The notes under the pieces: model-generated
What the model was told of the DNA's origin: nothing
Databases searched by the model: none
The model's input: only the letters and a program-made list of their open reading frames with translations
Source of the DNA: Candidatus Heimdallarchaeota archaeon
GTDB lineage: Archaea > Asgardarchaeota > Heimdallarchaeia > JABLTI01
Reading direction: 5' to 3'
DNA: 45,146 nt
Assembly (NCBI GenBank): GCA_019058275.1
Contig: JAHLVW010000093.1
Location: 1-45,146, forward strand
In this document: positions 43,378 through 45,146 of the stretch, in pieces
Layout of the letters: every line of letters starts with the position of its first letter
How positions within the stretch are numbered: the stretch's first letter is position 1
Position numbers and translations under genes: made by a program

Positions 43378-43978
43378 TTACACCAATGATATCATAGGCT
43401 TTTTCTCTGTTCTTCTCTGCTAAATCAGAGATGTCTTTAAACAAATTATTCCCATGACTATCAATAGCTACAGTTAAAGGTCCAAATTCCTCAACTTCAA
43501 AAATCCATAAAGCTTCAGGAGTTCCTAGATCTAGCCATTCTACACCCTTTACCTTCTTTACGGCTTTTGCAGCTAATACTGCTGCACCACCGGTAAAGGC
43601 TCCATACACAGCACCGTATTTTTTCATTGCTGCAGTTGTTCGTTCAAACATTCCTCCTTTACCAATTACAACACTAATACGGAATTTCTCAATGTATTTG
43701 TCTTGAAAAATCTCCATTCTTGAGGAGGTTGTTGGACCAGCAGCAATTACGTGCCATTCTCCTTTGTCATCTTGTTTGACAATCGGACCGCAATGAAAGA
43801 GAGCTAAACCTTTGAAATCCAATGGTAATTCTTTACCTTCTTCTGCATATTCAAGTGCTCGTAAATGAGCTTCATCTCGAGAGAGATAAACTATACCGGA
43901 AATATAGAGAATATCACCAGCTTTTAGCTTGCGAATTTCTTCTTCTGGTATTGGTGTTTGTAATTTTACGACTGCCAT
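43370..43978 (-). CDS. Class I fumarate hydratase, beta (C-terminal) subunit
   Basis: The 202-residue beta subunit of the iron-sulfur fumarase/L(+)-tartrate dehydratase family, which interconverts fumarate and malate. Motifs: LKAGDILYISGIVYLSRDEAH, LFHCGPIV, AAGPTTSSRMEIF, VIGKGGM, YGAVYGAFTGGAAVLAAKAV and WLDLGTPEALWIFEVEEFGP. GGAG precedes the ATG at 43978. It follows the alpha gene by 6 bases. Split subunits are usual in archaea. Confidence 0.95.
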   Translation of the reverse strand: MAVVKLQTPIPEEEIRKLKAGDILYISGIVYLSRDEAHLRALEYAEEGKELPLDFKGLALFHCGPIVKQDDKGEWHVIAAGPTTSSRMEIFQDKYIEKFRISVVIGKGGMFERTTAAMKKYGAVYGAFTGGAAVLAAKAVKKVKGVEWLDLGTPEALWIFEVEEFGPLTVAIDSHGNNLFKDISDLAEKNREKAYDIIGVTK

Positions 43979-43984
43979 TTTTTA

Positions 43985-44872
43985 TTACTCCTTAATTTTA
44001 TGATGTAAGTATTTGATCTTACCAGTTGCGCTGATTTCAGCAGCAGATTGTCTCGCAGCCCAACATTGGACAGCAATAGCCATAGGTAATGACGCTGGAT
44101 GTCTATGAGCATAATCCATATGAACAGCTAAACAGGTTGTATTCCCACCCAATCCCATTGGACCGATTCCAGTGGCATTTATTGCTTCTTTTAATTTCTT
44201 TTCAATTTCTGCAACTTCTTTTTGTGGATGTGGTTCTCCAATTGGACGCATTAGTTGTTTCTTAGCAATTTTCGTTGCTATATCTGCTCCTCCGCCAACT
44301 GCTACACCAACTACTGTTGGAGGACATGGTTTACCAGCAGCAAATATCATCCAATCAACGACTTCCTTCATGACACCTTTGATACCTACTCCTGGTTTAA
44401 GCATTTTAACAGTACTCATATTCTCACTTCCCCCTCCTTTTGGGAAAGCAGTTATTTTGATCTTATCACCAGGTACAATTTCCCAATTAATCCAAGGGAT
44501 ATACCTTCCAGTATTATCACCAGAATTACTGCCAAAAGGATCGACAGCATTTGGTCGCATAGGCACTTCATTAGTAGCTTTTATAGAAGCATTGGTCAAA
44601 GCTTCTTTGATTTTTCCTAAATCATCAATTGGACAATCAGCACCTATTTCAACATAATAGATGTGAATGCCTGTATCTTGACACATAGGAATCCCAAGCT
44701 TTGCCCCGGTTTCAAAATTAGTTATTATGGCCTCTAATTGACTTTTACCTGCAGGATGAGTTTCGTTTTCATAAGCAGTTTTTATCACTTTTACTGCATT
44801 ATCTGGCAAAACAGTTGCTGCATATTTAAGTAGATTAAACGCCACTTTTTCAACAATTGGTGCAAATTCCAT
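43985..44872 (-). CDS. Class I fumarate hydratase, alpha (N-terminal) subunit
   Basis: The 295-residue alpha subunit carrying the labile 4Fe-4S cluster. Cluster Cys residues are visible in IPMCQDTGIHIYY, in PCPPTVVGVAVGG, and in GLGGNTTCLAV. Other family segments are NAVDPFGSNSGDNTGRYIPW and FPKGGGSENMSTVKML. With the beta subunit it would act in a citric-acid-cycle segment. The ATG is at 44872; upstream 274 bases to the window end hold no gene I can support. Confidence 0.95.
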   Translation of the reverse strand: MEFAPIVEKVAFNLLKYAATVLPDNAVKVIKTAYENETHPAGKSQLEAIITNFETGAKLGIPMCQDTGIHIYYVEIGADCPIDDLGKIKEALTNASIKATNEVPMRPNAVDPFGSNSGDNTGRYIPWINWEIVPGDKIKITAFPKGGGSENMSTVKMLKPGVGIKGVMKEVVDWMIFAAGKPCPPTVVGVAVGGGADIATKIAKKQLMRPIGEPHPQKEVAEIEKKLKEAINATGIGPMGLGGNTTCLAVHMDYAHRHPASLPMAIAVQCWAARQSAAEISATGKIKYLHHKIKE

Positions 44873-45146
44873 TGTATTTTTTTCCCCGCATGTCTTAAGT
44901 GATTATTAGCAAATGTGTGAGTTGTTCTACTTAAAACTGTTTTTGAAAAAATCAAAATTAAAAATGATATTCCTTTACTGTATAAAGAAGAAAAAATCAA
45001 AAGCTAGTATATTTAATTATTAAATGAATATTGTACATACAATTTTTCGTATTGCTAAATATAATCGACAAAAAATCGATCGATTATCAACACAAAATTT
45101 GAGTGAATTGATAATTGCAACTATAAAGAGAATGAAAAATAATGCC
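44873..45146. other. AT-rich window end, no gene seen
   Basis: 274 bases upstream of the fumarase alpha gene. The first part is AT-rich and probably holds its promoter. Nothing else can be supported; any plus-strand gene beginning near the edge would be cut off by the window. Confidence 0.4.

Noticed and set aside
1..45146. TGA read as a sense codon throughout the genome
   Set aside because: TGA ends several certain genes, such as rpo7 (4678-4680), the HAD- or helix-type gene at 24602-24604 and the glycosylase (40722-40724), so it is a normal stop and the two in-frame TGAs are local events.

Overview
The window is AT-rich, gene-dense archaeal DNA and most likely comes from an Asgard archaeon. 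The evidence is an archaeal information-processing cluster (Rpo7, Spt4, GTP-dependent dephospho-CoA kinase, ribosomal proteins S24e and S27ae, Bud32), a proteasome beta-alpha gene pair, and a Rab/Ras-like small GTPase of the kind that is abundant in Asgard genomes. The class cannot be fixed from sequence reading alone. Starts are ATG, GTG and TTG, often with GGAG-type ribosome binding sites.

Layout. Positions 1-3.8 kb hold an accessory island: a LAGLIDADG protein with a helix-turn-helix tail and an AbrB-type regulator on the minus strand, divergent from a two-gene operon encoding a Cas7-like RAMP protein and a RAMP-like protein fused to an HD domain. The island abuts rpo7, and its last gene overlaps the annotated rpo7 reading frame. 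Positions 3.8-6.8 kb are the transcription/translation operon. Positions 6.8-12.7 kb carry small Zn-ribbon, membrane, HEAT and pentapeptide proteins, a frameshifted tandem-repeat gene, a Trm112-like protein, the small GTPase and a PIG-L deacetylase. A long aldehyde:ferredoxin oxidoreductase follows (13-15.2 kb).

Positions 15.2-20.5 kb are a minus-strand block of a frameshifted acyltransferase-like membrane protein, an alpha/beta hydrolase, a radical SAM/SPASM protein, a methyltransferase and an SDR oxidoreductase, resembling a tailoring gene set. Positions 20.8-23.8 kb hold a HAD phosphatase, a LipS-type radical SAM protein and a lipoate ligase. Positions 24-33.9 kb contain housekeeping genes: proteasome, a wHTH regulator, a double-SIS protein, an arginase-family enzyme and a small-molecule kinase.

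Positions 34-40.7 kb are a second accessory region: a membrane-anchored caspase-like protein with Ser at the expected Cys, a small membrane protein with an in-frame TGA, a second copy of the LAGLIDADG/HTH protein also with an in-frame TGA, and a truncated TnpB that reads in frame into an OGG1-type 8-oxoguanine glycosylase (800 codons without a stop). The window closes with an EamA-like transporter, a GNAT acetyltransferase and a two-subunit class I fumarase.

The main novelty candidates are the RAMP/RAMP-HD operon with its divergent AbrB-LAGLIDADG partner, the TnpB-OGG1 fusion, and the recurrence of the same LAGLIDADG family divergently beside two different CRISPR-related effector genes. No CRISPR array, cas1/cas2, tRNA or rRNA gene was seen.
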